This document shows positions 35,572 to 43,656 of a stretch of DNA of 64,000 nucleotides, one piece after another. Both the position numbers and the translations under genes were made by a program. The stretch lies in the NCBI RefSeq assembly GCF_008017445.1, contig NZ_VRSW01000001.1, forward strand, positions 1,419,110 through 1,483,109, read 5' to 3'. Every line of letters starts with the position of its first letter. Position 1 is the first letter of the stretch. Under the pieces are notes generated by a model. That model was given only the letters and a program-made list of their open reading frames with translations, was not told where the DNA came from and did not search any database. The stretch comes from Microbacterium mitrae (GTDB lineage: Bacteria > Actinomycetota > Actinomycetes > Actinomycetales > Microbacteriaceae).

Positions 35572-36411
35572 CTATCGACCCAGGTGCAGGCCTGCGTCGA
35601 TCGCACGTTGGATCGTGCGGTACACGTATGGCCAGTTGTTGACGACCTGGTCATACGTAAAACGCAGTGTGGTGTAACCACGCACCGCAAGTTCTGCGTC
35701 GCGTCGAACATCCCGCGACCGCGCTGCAGACCCGCTATGGAATTCGAACCCGTCGACCTCGATGATGAGGTAGTCACCGATCAGCAGATCACAGGGGTGC
35801 GAGCCGATGAGCCACTGCGGACGTAACTCAACCGCGAGATGGCGGAGGCGGTGAATGAGGAAGGAGTCGAGGCCGGAGTCCGCAAAGTTCGTCACGCGCA
35901 GCGCCAACGCTCTAGCCCGCGTGCTTCCCCAGTTCAGGCGTTGAAGCGCGATCGGGCTCAACCTCTCCTTCTTTACCGCAGACTCCCACGTCGCCATAGC
36001 GTGATCTGCTGGCAGGCACAGCGCAATATTGCGAAGTGCCGACACGACGGTGTCGAGAACATTGAGCGGATCGTGCGCACCAATCGGTACCCGGAAATGC
36101 CGCTTGATGCTTGGTTCCGTCGACAACCCTCCACTGTGCGGGCGGTGCGCGACGTGCAGTACGCGACGCGAGGGTGCGATCCACCAGCCACGGTGTTCCG
36201 CAAATGACTCGCACGTAAGTTGCCCTCCCGCGTTCGCCGCTGCGACGAGCACCGGCGCGGTACTCGGCAGTGCGACCCAGAGCCTTCGCACCGGAATCAA
36301 CAGCCCCGCCGCCATCCCCCGATGAATGACATGCTTCGTGTATCCGGCCTCTGCGAGCCTTCGGCGATGGACGATGGTTCCGTTATTTGCAATCCACGAC
36401 GCAATGTCCAT
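35572..36411 (-). CDS. AbiEi-type N-domain plus DUF559 (VSR-like) endonuclease-fold protein
   Basis: The 279-residue product has an N-terminal winged-helix region (about 4-50, NGTIVHRRRLAEAGYTKHVIHRGMAAG) like AbiEi antitoxins. Its C-terminal DUF559 domain (about 200-275) carries the PD-(D/E)XK-like pattern CDLLIGDYLIIEVDGFEFH followed by RDVRRDAELAVRGYTTLRFTYDQV, as in very-short-patch-repair nucleases. The catalytic Asp and Glu-x-Asp positions look intact, so nuclease activity is possible. The ATG at 36411 is preferred over the longer frame. No cognate AbiEii toxin is adjacent. Related inverted-repeat elements lie on both sides. Confidence 0.82.
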   Translation of the reverse strand: MDIASWIANNGTIVHRRRLAEAGYTKHVIHRGMAAGLLIPVRRLWVALPSTAPVLVAAANAGGQLTCESFAEHRGWWIAPSRRVLHVAHRPHSGGLSTEPSIKRHFRVPIGAHDPLNVLDTVVSALRNIALCLPADHAMATWESAVKKERLSPIALQRLNWGSTRARALALRVTNFADSGLDSFLIHRLRHLAVELRPQWLIGSHPCDLLIGDYLIIEVDGFEFHSGSAARSRDVRRDAELAVRGYTTLRFTYDQVVNNWPYVYRTIQRAIDAGLHLGR

Positions 36412-36530
36412 GCAGTTGATCGTGTGCCGACGGGACGCGACGCGGCCCAGGTTCCGCCGGGTTGGGGACAGTAAGCACCCGCGGCCCACTTGTGCAGGAA
36501 CATTGCCCCTTGCCCAAGCGCGACCGAACG

Positions 36531-36592
36531 GCCGAACTGCGACCGATCAGAGCAGCATTGTGCGCAGTCGGGGCGGGGTGTCGCAATTCGGC
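36531..36592. repeat. 62-bp inverted-repeat element right of the DUF559 gene
   Basis: GCCGAACTGCGAC (36531-36543) pairs with GTCGCAATTCGGC (36580-36592) with one mismatch. The arm resembles that of the 35485 element (CCGAAMTGCGAC core), and AACTGCGACCRATC is common to both. The 304-bp gap 36412-36715 otherwise holds only the rpsN terminator. Confidence 0.8.
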
Positions 36593-36670
36593 AAACGGAA
36601 CCATGGAGCGCGGAGACTGGAGCGCGGGGAGCAGAAGGCTGGGGCACGGAACCACCTGCCCCACAAATGC

Positions 36671-36704
36671 CACAGGGGCGCCTCCCGAAGGAGACGCCCC
36701 TGTG
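36671..36704 (-). terminator. Terminator hairpin with UUCG loop after rpsN
   Basis: On the minus strand a 15-bp stem (36690-36704 with 36671-36685, one mismatch) closes a UUCG tetraloop, 11 bases after the rpsN stop. Confidence 0.8.
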
Positions 36705-36715
36705 TGAAAAAGTGC

Positions 36716-37021
36716 TTACCAGCTCGACTTGGTAACACCCGGAAGCTCACCGCGGTGAGCCATGTCGCGGAAGCGAACACGGGAGATGCCGAACTTGGAG
36801 AGGTGACCACGCGGGCGGCCGTCGATGACGTCGCGGTTGCGAACGCGCACCGGCGAAGCGTTGCGGGGCAGCTTCTGCAGGCCGACCCGGGCAGCTTCGC
36901 GCTGCTCGTCGGTCGAAGTCGGGTCAACCAGAGCCTTCTTGAGCTCCAGGCGCTTTGCGGCGTAGCGCTCGACGATGACCTTGCGCTTCTCGTTCTTAGC
37001 GATCTTGCTCTTCTTAGCCAT
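36716..37021 (-). CDS. rpsN: 30S ribosomal protein S14, zinc-independent form
   Basis: This 101-residue S14 of the long, cysteine-free type ([14 protein letters not shown]...[41 protein letters not shown]) lacks the CxxC-CxxC zinc ribbon of the short form. It is the last gene of an L28-L33-S14 operon and starts 2 bases after the L33 stop. In many actinobacteria the corresponding zinc-free cluster is induced by zinc starvation; I see no clear Zur box upstream of this operon. A UUCG hairpin terminates it. Confidence 0.97.
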   Translation of the reverse strand: MAKKSKIAKNEKRKVIVERYAAKRLELKKALVDPTSTDEQREAARVGLQKLPRNASPVRVRNRDVIDGRPRGHLSKFGISRVRFRDMAHRGELPGVTKSSW

Positions 37022-37023
37022 TC

Positions 37024-37194
37024 TTAACGCTCCTCTCGGAACTCAACGTGCTTGCGTACGACGGGGTCGTACTTCTTCAGCACCAGACGGTCGGGGTTGT
37101 TGCGACGGTTCTTGCGGGTCACGTAGGTGTAACCCGTGCCAGCCGTCGACTTCATCTTGATGATCGGACGAATGTCCTGAGCCTTCTTCGCCAT
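37024..37194 (-). CDS. rpmG: 50S ribosomal protein L33, zinc-independent form
   Basis: This small 56-residue gene encodes [20 protein letters not shown], then [20 protein letters not shown] and [16 protein letters not shown]. It matches L33 over its full length and has no cysteine, so it is the zinc-free type. Its ATG overlaps the L28 stop in TAATG, giving translational coupling. A GAGGAG near its 3' end serves as ribosome binding site for rpsN. Confidence 0.95.
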   Translation of the reverse strand: MAKKAQDIRPIIKMKSTAGTGYTYVTRKNRRNNPDRLVLKKYDPVVRKHVEFREER

Positions 37195-37430
37195 TAGAGC
37201 TTCACACCCTTCGCGAGGAGGTCCTTAACGACCGACTCAATTCCGCGAGCGTCAATAACCTTGATGCCCTTAGCCGAAACGTTCAGCGTGATCTTGCGAC
37301 CAAGCGATGCAACGTAGTAGGTCTTCTTCTGCACGTTCGGGTCGAAGCGGCGCTTCGTCCGGCGGTGCGAGTGGCTGATGTTGTGACCGAAGCCGGGAAC
37401 AGCTCCTGTCACCTGGCACACTGCTGCCAT
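37194..37430 (-). CDS. rpmB: 50S ribosomal protein L28, zinc-independent form
   Basis: This 78-residue L28 ([20 protein letters not shown], then [20 protein letters not shown]) retains a single cysteine and therefore lacks the zinc-binding four-cysteine set. The ATG at 37430 has AGGAGA four bases upstream; the longer frame is not conserved. It is the first gene of the rpmB-rpmG-rpsN operon, which lies 2.5 kb from the start of the zinc-related gene block. Confidence 0.96.
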   Translation of the reverse strand: MAAVCQVTGAVPGFGHNISHSHRRTKRRFDPNVQKKTYYVASLGRKITLNVSAKGIKVIDARGIESVVKDLLAKGVKL

Positions 37431-37643
37431 GGTGTCTCCTTCTGTACCGTGAAGCCGGACGGCTTCACCCAAGATCCCTTGTCTGCACACGCCTCTCCCC
37501 TACTCGTTTCCGAGTCAGGAGGAAGGGAATGTACGAACTGCGTGCTGGAGTGCTCGCAGACAAGCGACCAGTTTAGCACGGGAGCGGGAGACCTCTGAAC
37601 GCGAGCCGAGCATGGTTTCACGTGGAACCATCGCTCGCTGACG

Positions 37644-37680
37644 CGGAACCAGCGGCGCGTGAGACGGAACCAGCGGCGCG
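37644..37680. repeat. 16-bp duplication with GGAACC, period 21
   Basis: CGGAACCAGCGGCGCG occurs at 37644-37659 and 37665-37680 in the gap between rpmB and the DNA glycosylase gene. A third, looser GGAACCACCGGCGC follows near 37702. Confidence 0.88.
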
Positions 37681-37715
37681 CGATACAGAATCAGGGGTAC
37701 GGAACCACCGGCGCA

Positions 37716-38402
37716 CTATGCGGCGCCGCGACCGGGACGAAATGGCGATACCGTCGGATCGCCCGTGATCCAGAACCGCCACGGATAGGCGCTGGTGCCG
37801 GCAATCCCGGCCACCCCGACGCGCGGCCCGGTCGAAAACTCAGCCACTGGTTCCGTTCGCAGCAACAGCTCGGCGGTGGCACCTGCTTGGGACGCGTGAG
37901 TAATGGCGTCAATGCCATCGTGAATCGGATGGCGCAAACCAATGGCCTGGCCAAGCCGCCCCGGCCCGCGCGCCAGATCGCGATCCGGCGGAATACGAAC
38001 GCCCGACTCGCCATGAATCGCCCGCCGTTGCCGCGCCAACTCGATGCCTTCGACAATCTCACCCGCACGCAACAGCATGCCGTCACCCCGACCTTCCGGC
38101 CCCGCCGCGACGTTGACGCAGGAGTGAATACCGTGGCTGAGGTACACGTAAAGGTGACCGGGCTCGCCCCACATCGTGGCGTTGCGCGCGGTGCGCCCCA
38201 TGCGGGCGTGGGATCCGGGGTCCGGGATATCGCCTGTTCCCTGGCCGTGGTACGCCTCGACCTCGGTGATGCGCACACCGACCGTGCCGTCGGCGGTCGT
38301 GACGCGCAGCACACCGCCCAGCAGCGTGGGCGCCACGTCAACCGCGTAGCCAAGCAGGTCGGCGCGCGTTGCCGGCCTCAGAACTGGCTGCGTGAGCACC
38401 AT
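37716..38402 (-). CDS. DNA-3-methyladenine glycosylase (AAG/MPG family)
   Basis: This monofunctional base-excision repair glycosylase removes alkylated purines. The 228-residue product shows LLGGVLRV, the catalytic-loop motif RITEVEAYHGQGTGDIPDPGSH, the YVYLSHGIHSCVNV segment, and ARGPGRLGQAIGL, all typical of the mammalian-type AAG fold. Its ATG lies 25 bases inside the end of the upstream gene, so it is the last gene of the long minus-strand zinc operon or at least translationally coupled to it. Confidence 0.93.
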   Translation of the reverse strand: MVLTQPVLRPATRADLLGYAVDVAPTLLGGVLRVTTADGTVGVRITEVEAYHGQGTGDIPDPGSHARMGRTARNATMWGEPGHLYVYLSHGIHSCVNVAAGPEGRGDGMLLRAGEIVEGIELARQRRAIHGESGVRIPPDRDLARGPGRLGQAIGLRHPIHDGIDAITHASQAGATAELLLRTEPVAEFSTGPRVGVAGIAGTSAYPWRFWITGDPTVSPFRPGRGAA

Positions 38403-39805
38403 GAGATATCGAATCCGTTGAGTTCACTGATGACGGAACCATTGTCGACGTCGACGATGCGCGTGACGGTTTTCGGCATGGGGCGCGTGTAGGTGTCGTA
38501 GGGGTTGTTCGCGTAGTCGGGGGCGACGATGACGGCAACGTATTGCGCGCTGGGTGACACGCAGAACTGCAGAATCGGATCTGTCTTTTCGTTCAGCACC
38601 ACCGTGCGCACCGAGCCGTCGGAGGCGACGAGCTCGATCGCGTGCCCCGTCGGCAGCCCGCCTTCATCTCGCTGCGTGACGGCCCACAGTTGGCCGTCGT
38701 CGGCAGCGGGCTCCACCCGCCCCGGGGTGCCGCTCAGCGCGGGCAGTTCGATCGGAGTCTCAACGCCCGTTTGCAGGTTGATGCCGACCGGAACCCCGGA
38801 GCGGTCAATGATGGCTTCGTACGTGCCGCGAGATATGCCATCAATTGCATATGCGGTTCCGAGTCGCGCAGACGATCCATCGGCAGCCAACAGCAGATCA
38901 CCGGCAAAGGTCACCGTGAGAAGCCCTGGGGAGTCGGGAACGAACATCCAGTCGGCGACGGATGGGTCGGTGCTCGCGAGGCTTAGCTCGACCGGTTCAG
39001 CCGCTGGGTCGTGAATGGAGGCGGTGTACAGAATGCTGGCGCGGCCCGTGGTTTCGGTCAGCTCGCGATCGGTGAAGAGATAACCGAACGCGCCGCCACG
39101 GTGCGCAACCTGCAGGCTCGAGATATATCCGTCACCCGGCAGCGTCGCATACCGGGGATTGGTTCCGTCTCGATCGGTGATGATGATGGCGCTGCGATCG
39201 TCTTCTTCAACCAGAATGACGAGGGCGTCAGGCGCGACGCGCATCTCTTCGATGTGATCGTGCGTGAAGATTGTCTGCCTGCTCATGCCGTCAATCGGCA
39301 TCGTGACGATCATGTCGAGCTCGCCGGTGCCGTCGCGCTGCAGCAAGAAGATCGAGGCGGGTGCCGTGGTGATGCTGGTCTCAATCGTGACCTCTGGCCC
39401 GCCTCCGACGGCGTTCACTCCGTTGATTTTTACCGTGTAAGTCGTGGCGTCGTTAAGGGGCGCGGTAAAGCGCACCCCGATGTTGCGCCCCTGCGCATCG
39501 ACGGTGAAGTCGGTCGCCGGAGTCACCGTCACGTCGTCTGCCGTGATGCCATCCAGCGCCTGATTGGTGGTGAGGGTCAGGCGTGTTCCCGACGATTCAA
39601 TCGCCGCCTGCTCGTCGAACGTGACATTCGTCAGTCGCGGCCCCTGCGTGAGCGCAATGCCCGCGCCGACGCCGGAGAGTACGGCGAGCACGCCGACCAC
39701 GGCGGCGACACGTCGCCAGAAGGTCGCCGTGGTCTGCTTGGTGCGGCGGCGCCGAGACTCACTGCTGGCGCGGCCCTGCGCGCCCGATCGGCTGTCAGTA
39801 CTCAT
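38378..39805 (-). CDS. Hypothetical membrane-anchored Ig/propeller-like protein at the end of the zinc operon
   Basis: This 475-residue protein has a basic N-terminus, one membrane helix (about 33-53), an SbsA-like Ig domain (about 55-145, TLTTNQALDGITADDVTV), and a long repeat-rich part with propeller-like blades. Two cysteines near the C-terminus may pair. I do not recognise a function. Its ATG overlaps the end of the TIGR03943 gene by 11 bases (TATGAGTACTGA), so it is coupled to the zinc genes. An extracytoplasmic role is inferred. Confidence 0.8.
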   Translation of the reverse strand: MSTDSRSGAQGRASSESRRRRTKQTTATFWRRVAAVVGVLAVLSGVGAGIALTQGPRLTNVTFDEQAAIESSGTRLTLTTNQALDGITADDVTVTPATDFTVDAQGRNIGVRFTAPLNDATTYTVKINGVNAVGGGPEVTIETSITTAPASIFLLQRDGTGELDMIVTMPIDGMSRQTIFTHDHIEEMRVAPDALVILVEEDDRSAIIITDRDGTNPRYATLPGDGYISSLQVAHRGGAFGYLFTDRELTETTGRASILYTASIHDPAAEPVELSLASTDPSVADWMFVPDSPGLLTVTFAGDLLLAADGSSARLGTAYAIDGISRGTYEAIIDRSGVPVGINLQTGVETPIELPALSGTPGRVEPAADDGQLWAVTQRDEGGLPTGHAIELVASDGSVRTVVLNEKTDPILQFCVSPSAQYVAVIVAPDYANNPYDTYTRPMPKTVTRIVDVDNGSVISELNGFDISWCSRSQF

Positions 39806-40550
39806 ACGGGTCTGCCGGTTCGTCAATCGGTGTGACTTCGGTCGCGCGCACGACGAGGTCGCCGGCGCTGTTGGCTTCGACCGTGCCGGTAACGCTCACC
39901 CACTGGCCGGTTTCTTCGCTGCTCGCCAGCTCAACCAGCGGAACACTCGCCGGCTGCGCATCGATCACGCAGTGGGTGACCACGAGTCGGGTCAGCTGTG
40001 AGCCACCCCCGCTCTTCGAAGGCGTAACAAACCCGGTGAGAGTCACGGTCGTGCCCTCGTAGAGACGGGAGTCCGGCGCGGTCGCGAAGACGCTCGCCCA
40101 GTCCCCCACGCCAAACGTTGCGGTGTCACCGGTGGTGGCGAGGGCGATAACGTCATCGCCACCAAACAGCGGAGTCACGCCGAGATCGCGGTCCATTGCG
40201 GTCTGGGCAGACAGCGAGGCCGGCGGCAACAACAGTGCGGCAGCCACCACGACCAGTGCGATGGTTCCGCCCACCGCACCCGCGACGGCGCCAGCCGCGC
40301 GGCGTGCCGGCGCCTGCGCCACGTGCCCATGGTCGTGATCGTGCTCGGCTTCGCGGCCCAGCGGAATCGCGAACGAGGCAACGCATCCGGTGAGCGCGAC
40401 TACCGCCATTCCGATGGCAAACCATGAGCCGTCAGGGTTGATGTAGAGCGCGAGGCTGCCGGTGGCTGCGAGCACGATGGTGACGACGGCGATGGCGGCG
40501 GTGATTCCGACGCCCAGCAGGCGGGTGGCGATCGATGAGGCGTTAGACAA
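39795..40550 (-). CDS. TIGR03943 family membrane protein
   Basis: This 251-residue protein of the COG3689/TIGR03943 type is the habitual partner of COG0701 permeases. Two hydrophobic segments lie near the N-terminus (about 11-33, 44-64), then an HDHDHGH histidine cluster, then a third helix. The extracytoplasmic part closes with LTRLVVTHCVIDAQP and the OB-like WVSVTGTVE. The start is a TTG that overlaps the permease stop by 8 bases. Its place between Zur/Znu genes and the permease suggests zinc trafficking. Confidence 0.87.
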   Translation of the reverse strand: MSNASSIATRLLGVGITAAIAVVTIVLAATGSLALYINPDGSWFAIGMAVVALTGCVASFAIPLGREAEHDHDHGHVAQAPARRAAGAVAGAVGGTIALVVVAAALLLPPASLSAQTAMDRDLGVTPLFGGDDVIALATTGDTATFGVGDWASVFATAPDSRLYEGTTVTLTGFVTPSKSGGGSQLTRLVVTHCVIDAQPASVPLVELASSEETGQWVSVTGTVEANSAGDLVVRATEVTPIDEPADPYEY

Positions 40551-41547
40551 AGAGGTTCACCGCCGTTCCGAGTGCGAACGCGAACAGCAGCACAATGGCG
40601 ACGATGATCACCAGGGTGCGGGTGGTGAATGTGGTGCGCATCAGCGCAAGCATCTTCACATCGACGATGGGGCCGACAACGAGAAAGGCAACGATCGAGC
40701 CGGAGGAGAACGTGCTGGCAAACGACAGCGCAAAGAACGCGTCGACGTTAGAACAGATCGCAACGATCATCGCGAGCAGCATCATGGTGACAATCGAGAG
40801 CACCGGATTCGAGCCGATCGCGATTAATGCCTCTCGCGGAATAAGCACCTGAACGGCGCCGGCGATGGCCGAGCCGATCACGAGGGCCGGCATCACCGCA
40901 CGAAGCTCAATGATGAACTGAACCAGCGTGCGCTCGGTCTTTGCCGCGTGCGTGTGATGGGCGGCATCGCACGTTGCGAGAAACTTTTCGGTGAGCAGCG
41001 CGTCGGGGTTGGGGTGGCGGGAGAACACCCAGCCGATGAGGTTCGCGACCGCAAAACCACCGACCAGGCGCGCCACCAGAATGCCGCCATCCCAGCCAAA
41101 GGCGGCGTGCGTCGTAATAATGACGATCGGATTGACGATCGGCGCCGCGATCAAAAACGTCAGGGTATCTGCCGGGGTAAACCCGCGCATCATGAGGCCG
41201 CGAGCGAAGGGCACGTTGCCGCATTCGCACACCGGAACCACGATGCCCAGCAGCGAGAGCACCATGCGTCTGGCCCATGCCCGTTTGGGCATAAGTCGTT
41301 CGAGCACGCCGGCAGGCAACCACACCTGCACCACGATGGAGAGGGTGACGCCGAGGATCACCCACGGCAACGCTTCGATGAGAACGCTCAGCGCGAGGGT
41401 GAGTCCGTCTTGGGCGCGATCGGGCAGGTCAACGCTGAACAGCGTGGGAGCCCACAGGTCGATAGCGATCAGGGCGGCGATCACCGCGACGCCGACGCCG
41501 AGCAACACCGCCGCGCGGTCGGCGGCCCGGGGACGGGTGCTGGTCAC
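40543..41547 (-). CDS. COG0701/DUF318 permease
   Basis: This 334-residue integral membrane protein has about eight helices and the family motif VPVCECGNVPFARGLMMRGF (a Cys-Glu-Cys-Gly turn at about 118-121). FLIAAPIVNPIVI and FLVVGPIVDVKM are the two pore-like repeats. The GTG start overlaps the zur stop (GTGA). In other bacteria COG0701-COG3689 pairs occur in metal regulons. Zinc or another divalent metal is the inferred substrate. Confidence 0.88.
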   Translation of the reverse strand: MTSTRPRAADRAAVLLGVGVAVIAALIAIDLWAPTLFSVDLPDRAQDGLTLALSVLIEALPWVILGVTLSIVVQVWLPAGVLERLMPKRAWARRMVLSLLGIVVPVCECGNVPFARGLMMRGFTPADTLTFLIAAPIVNPIVIITTHAAFGWDGGILVARLVGGFAVANLIGWVFSRHPNPDALLTEKFLATCDAAHHTHAAKTERTLVQFIIELRAVMPALVIGSAIAGAVQVLIPREALIAIGSNPVLSIVTMMLLAMIVAICSNVDAFFALSFASTFSSGSIVAFLVVGPIVDVKMLALMRTTFTTRTLVIIVAIVLLFAFALGTAVNLFV

Positions 41548-41945
41548 GAGCCTTCGCGTGCCGCGCTGCACGACGCGCAGAGGCCGAAGATGTCGACCAC
41601 GTGCTCGGCTTCGGTAAAGCCGTGCGCGGCAGCCGTCGTTCGTGCCCACTGCTCAACGTCGGTGGCGGCGATTTCGACCGTCAGTCCGCAACGGCGGCAA
41701 ATCAGGTGGTGGTGGTGCCCGTCGGACGAGCAGGCGCGGTACAGCGACTCACCCTCGGGGCTCTGCAATGAGTCGGCGTCGCCGTTTGACGCCAGCGATG
41801 CCAGCGCACGATAGACGGTGGCCAGGCCGATGCCCGTGTTGTCGTCTCGCAGCGCCGAGTACAGCGCCTGAGCGCTCACGAAACCGCCCGCGTCTGCGAG
41901 CGCTTCGCGCACTCGTTCGCGCTGCCACGTGTTTCGCTGAGCCAT
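41544..41945 (-). CDS. zur: Fur family zinc uptake regulator
   Basis: This 133-residue Fur-family repressor has an N-terminal winged helix (about 1-75, GIGLATVYRALASLASNG). The metal part has the HHHH sequence followed by CRRC and a C-terminal CASC, giving the structural zinc Cys4 site. Its position between znuB and the permease, with a Zur-box-like site before znuA, identifies it as Zur and not an iron Fur. It has its own leaderless-type promoter 35 bases after znuB. Confidence 0.93.
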   Translation of the reverse strand: MAQRNTWQRERVREALADAGGFVSAQALYSALRDDNTGIGLATVYRALASLASNGDADSLQSPEGESLYRACSSDGHHHHLICRRCGLTVEIAATDVEQWARTTAAAHGFTEAEHVVDIFGLCASCSAAREGS

Positions 41946-41951
41946 AGTCCG

Positions 41952-41957
41952 AGCCTA
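41952..41957 (-). promoter_or_regulatory. -10 hexamer TAGGCT, leaderless zur
   Basis: TAGGCT, 6 nt, then the zur ATG. It gives zur and the downstream permease genes a promoter separate from znuA. Confidence 0.65.
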
Positions 41958-41980
41958 CTGAGGATTTCTGAGTGTCGGCG

Positions 41981-42841
41981 TTATGGCAGCCGCAAGACGC
42001 GATCGCGGCGAGCGCCAACCATGCGGCAGACGAGATAGATGACGAAGCTCACGGTGGTGATGTACGGGCTGACGGGCAGCGTTCCCATCACCGCGAGCAA
42101 GATGCCGCCAACGGCTGAGACCACACCAAACGCGGCCGCCAGCAGCGGAACGGCAACCGGGCCAGTCGCCACGCGCATCGCGGCTGCGGCGGGGGTCACG
42201 ATGAGCGCCATCACCAGCAGCGCGCCCACAATGTGAACGGCGACGGCGACGATCAGGCCGAGCAGCACCATGAACGCGAGCGATACGAACGTGGTCGGAA
42301 CGCCGCGGGCAGCGGCCGATTGCGGGTCGAGGGAGTCGAACCGCAATGGTCGCCACATCAACAGCAGGCCAATGAGCACGACGGCAGAAATCGCCAGCAG
42401 CGATGCCAACTGGGGGCTCTGCACCGACACAATCTGACCGGTCAGCAGACTAAAGCGGTTGGAGCTACGGCCATCGTAGAGGCTGAGAAACAGCACGCCG
42501 AGACCGAGACCAAACGGCATCAGCACGCCGATCACGGAGTTGCGCTCGCGCGCCTTGGCGCCCATCAGGCCGATGATGGCGGCTGCGATGACGGAACCAA
42601 TGACAGAGCCCGTGACGACATCGGCGCCGATGAGCAGGGCCGCGGCGGCACCGGCAAAAGAAAGCTCGCTGATGCCGTGAACGGCAAAAGCCATATCGCG
42701 TTGCATCACAAACGTGCCAATGAGGCCGCCGACAAGACCAAGCACGGCGCCGGCAACAATCGACATCCACACCAGGCCAAGCACCTCGCCATAAAACGGC
42801 AGGCCACCGAACATCAGCTCGGCAATGTCATCCCAGTTCAC
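41981..42841 (-). CDS. znuB: Zinc ABC transporter permease
   Basis: This 286-residue ABC-3 family membrane subunit has eight or so helices and the characteristic FAVHGISELSFAGAAAALLIG segment (about 53-73). It forms the zinc channel together with ZnuC and ZnuA. Its GTG start overlaps the znuC stop in GTGA. Confidence 0.95.
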   Translation of the reverse strand: MNWDDIAELMFGGLPFYGEVLGLVWMSIVAGAVLGLVGGLIGTFVMQRDMAFAVHGISELSFAGAAAALLIGADVVTGSVIGSVIAAAIIGLMGAKARERNSVIGVLMPFGLGLGVLFLSLYDGRSSNRFSLLTGQIVSVQSPQLASLLAISAVVLIGLLLMWRPLRFDSLDPQSAAARGVPTTFVSLAFMVLLGLIVAVAVHIVGALLVMALIVTPAAAAMRVATGPVAVPLLAAAFGVVSAVGGILLAVMGTLPVSPYITTVSFVIYLVCRMVGARRDRVLRLP

Positions 42842-43656
42842 TGGTCTCCTCCGTGGGCGTCGGCTTCGGCATGGCAGTGTGCCTCGCCGGCGTCGGGGGC
42901 GCCAACGACGACGAGCCGCCCACCCGCGCGCAGCACCTCGACGGGTGCGCCGTAGAGATCGCTCAGCACCTCACTGTTGAGAACCTCAGCCGGGGTTCCG
43001 AGGGTGAATTTGCCGCCCGCAAGGTACAGAATGCGATCGACGGAGTCGAGCACCGGGTTGATGTCGTGCGTCACCAGCAATACGCCCGCCTGCGTGCGGC
43101 GGCGGTACTGATCCAGCAACGCCACCAGGCCCTGTTGATTGGCGAGGTCGAGGCTGGTGAGGGGTTCGTCGCAGAGCAAGAGCCCTGGCTCGTCGGCGAG
43201 AGCCTGGCCGGCGCGGAGGCGCTGCTGTTCGCCACCGGAGAGCTGACCGACCGGGCGATCAGCAAACGAGCGGGCATCAACCGCGTCAATCAGTCGTTCG
43301 ACGCGCTGCGCGTCGGCCTTGCGTCGCACCGGAAAACCGAAGCGGTGCCCGGTGACACCGAGCATGATGAGATCGCGTCCGCGCAGCGAGGTATCGGGTG
43401 GAAGCGGGCGCTGCTGCGGAATGTACCCGATGCGGCGATTGCCCTTGTGCGTTACCGGCGTATCCAGCACGCTGATGGTTCCGGCGCTCAACTTGTCGAG
43501 CCCCAGAATCGCGCGTACCAGACTCGTCTTTCCTGATCCGCTGGGCCCGAGCACCGCGATGAGTTCGCCGGGGTGCACGGTCAGATCAAGGCCTGCCCAC
43601 AGGGTGCGGCCGTCGCGGTGTAGCGCGCCGCCGACAATCTGGAGAGGTGCGCTCAC
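42838..43656 (-). CDS. znuC: Zinc ABC transporter ATP-binding protein
   Basis: This 272-residue ATPase has Walker A GPSGSGKTS (37-45), the signature LSGGEQQRL, Walker B LLLCDEPLTSLD and an H-loop THDINPVLD. The C-terminal HCHAEADAHGGD is histidine-rich. The GTG start at 43656 overlaps the znuA stop (GTGA), so the upstream part of the frame is not coding. Confidence 0.95.
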   Translation of the reverse strand: MSAPLQIVGGALHRDGRTLWAGLDLTVHPGELIAVLGPSGSGKTSLVRAILGLDKLSAGTISVLDTPVTHKGNRRIGYIPQQRPLPPDTSLRGRDLIMLGVTGHRFGFPVRRKADAQRVERLIDAVDARSFADRPVGQLSGGEQQRLRAGQALADEPGLLLCDEPLTSLDLANQQGLVALLDQYRRRTQAGVLLVTHDINPVLDSVDRILYLAGGKFTLGTPAEVLNSEVLSDLYGAPVEVLRAGGRLVVVGAPDAGEAHCHAEADAHGGDQ

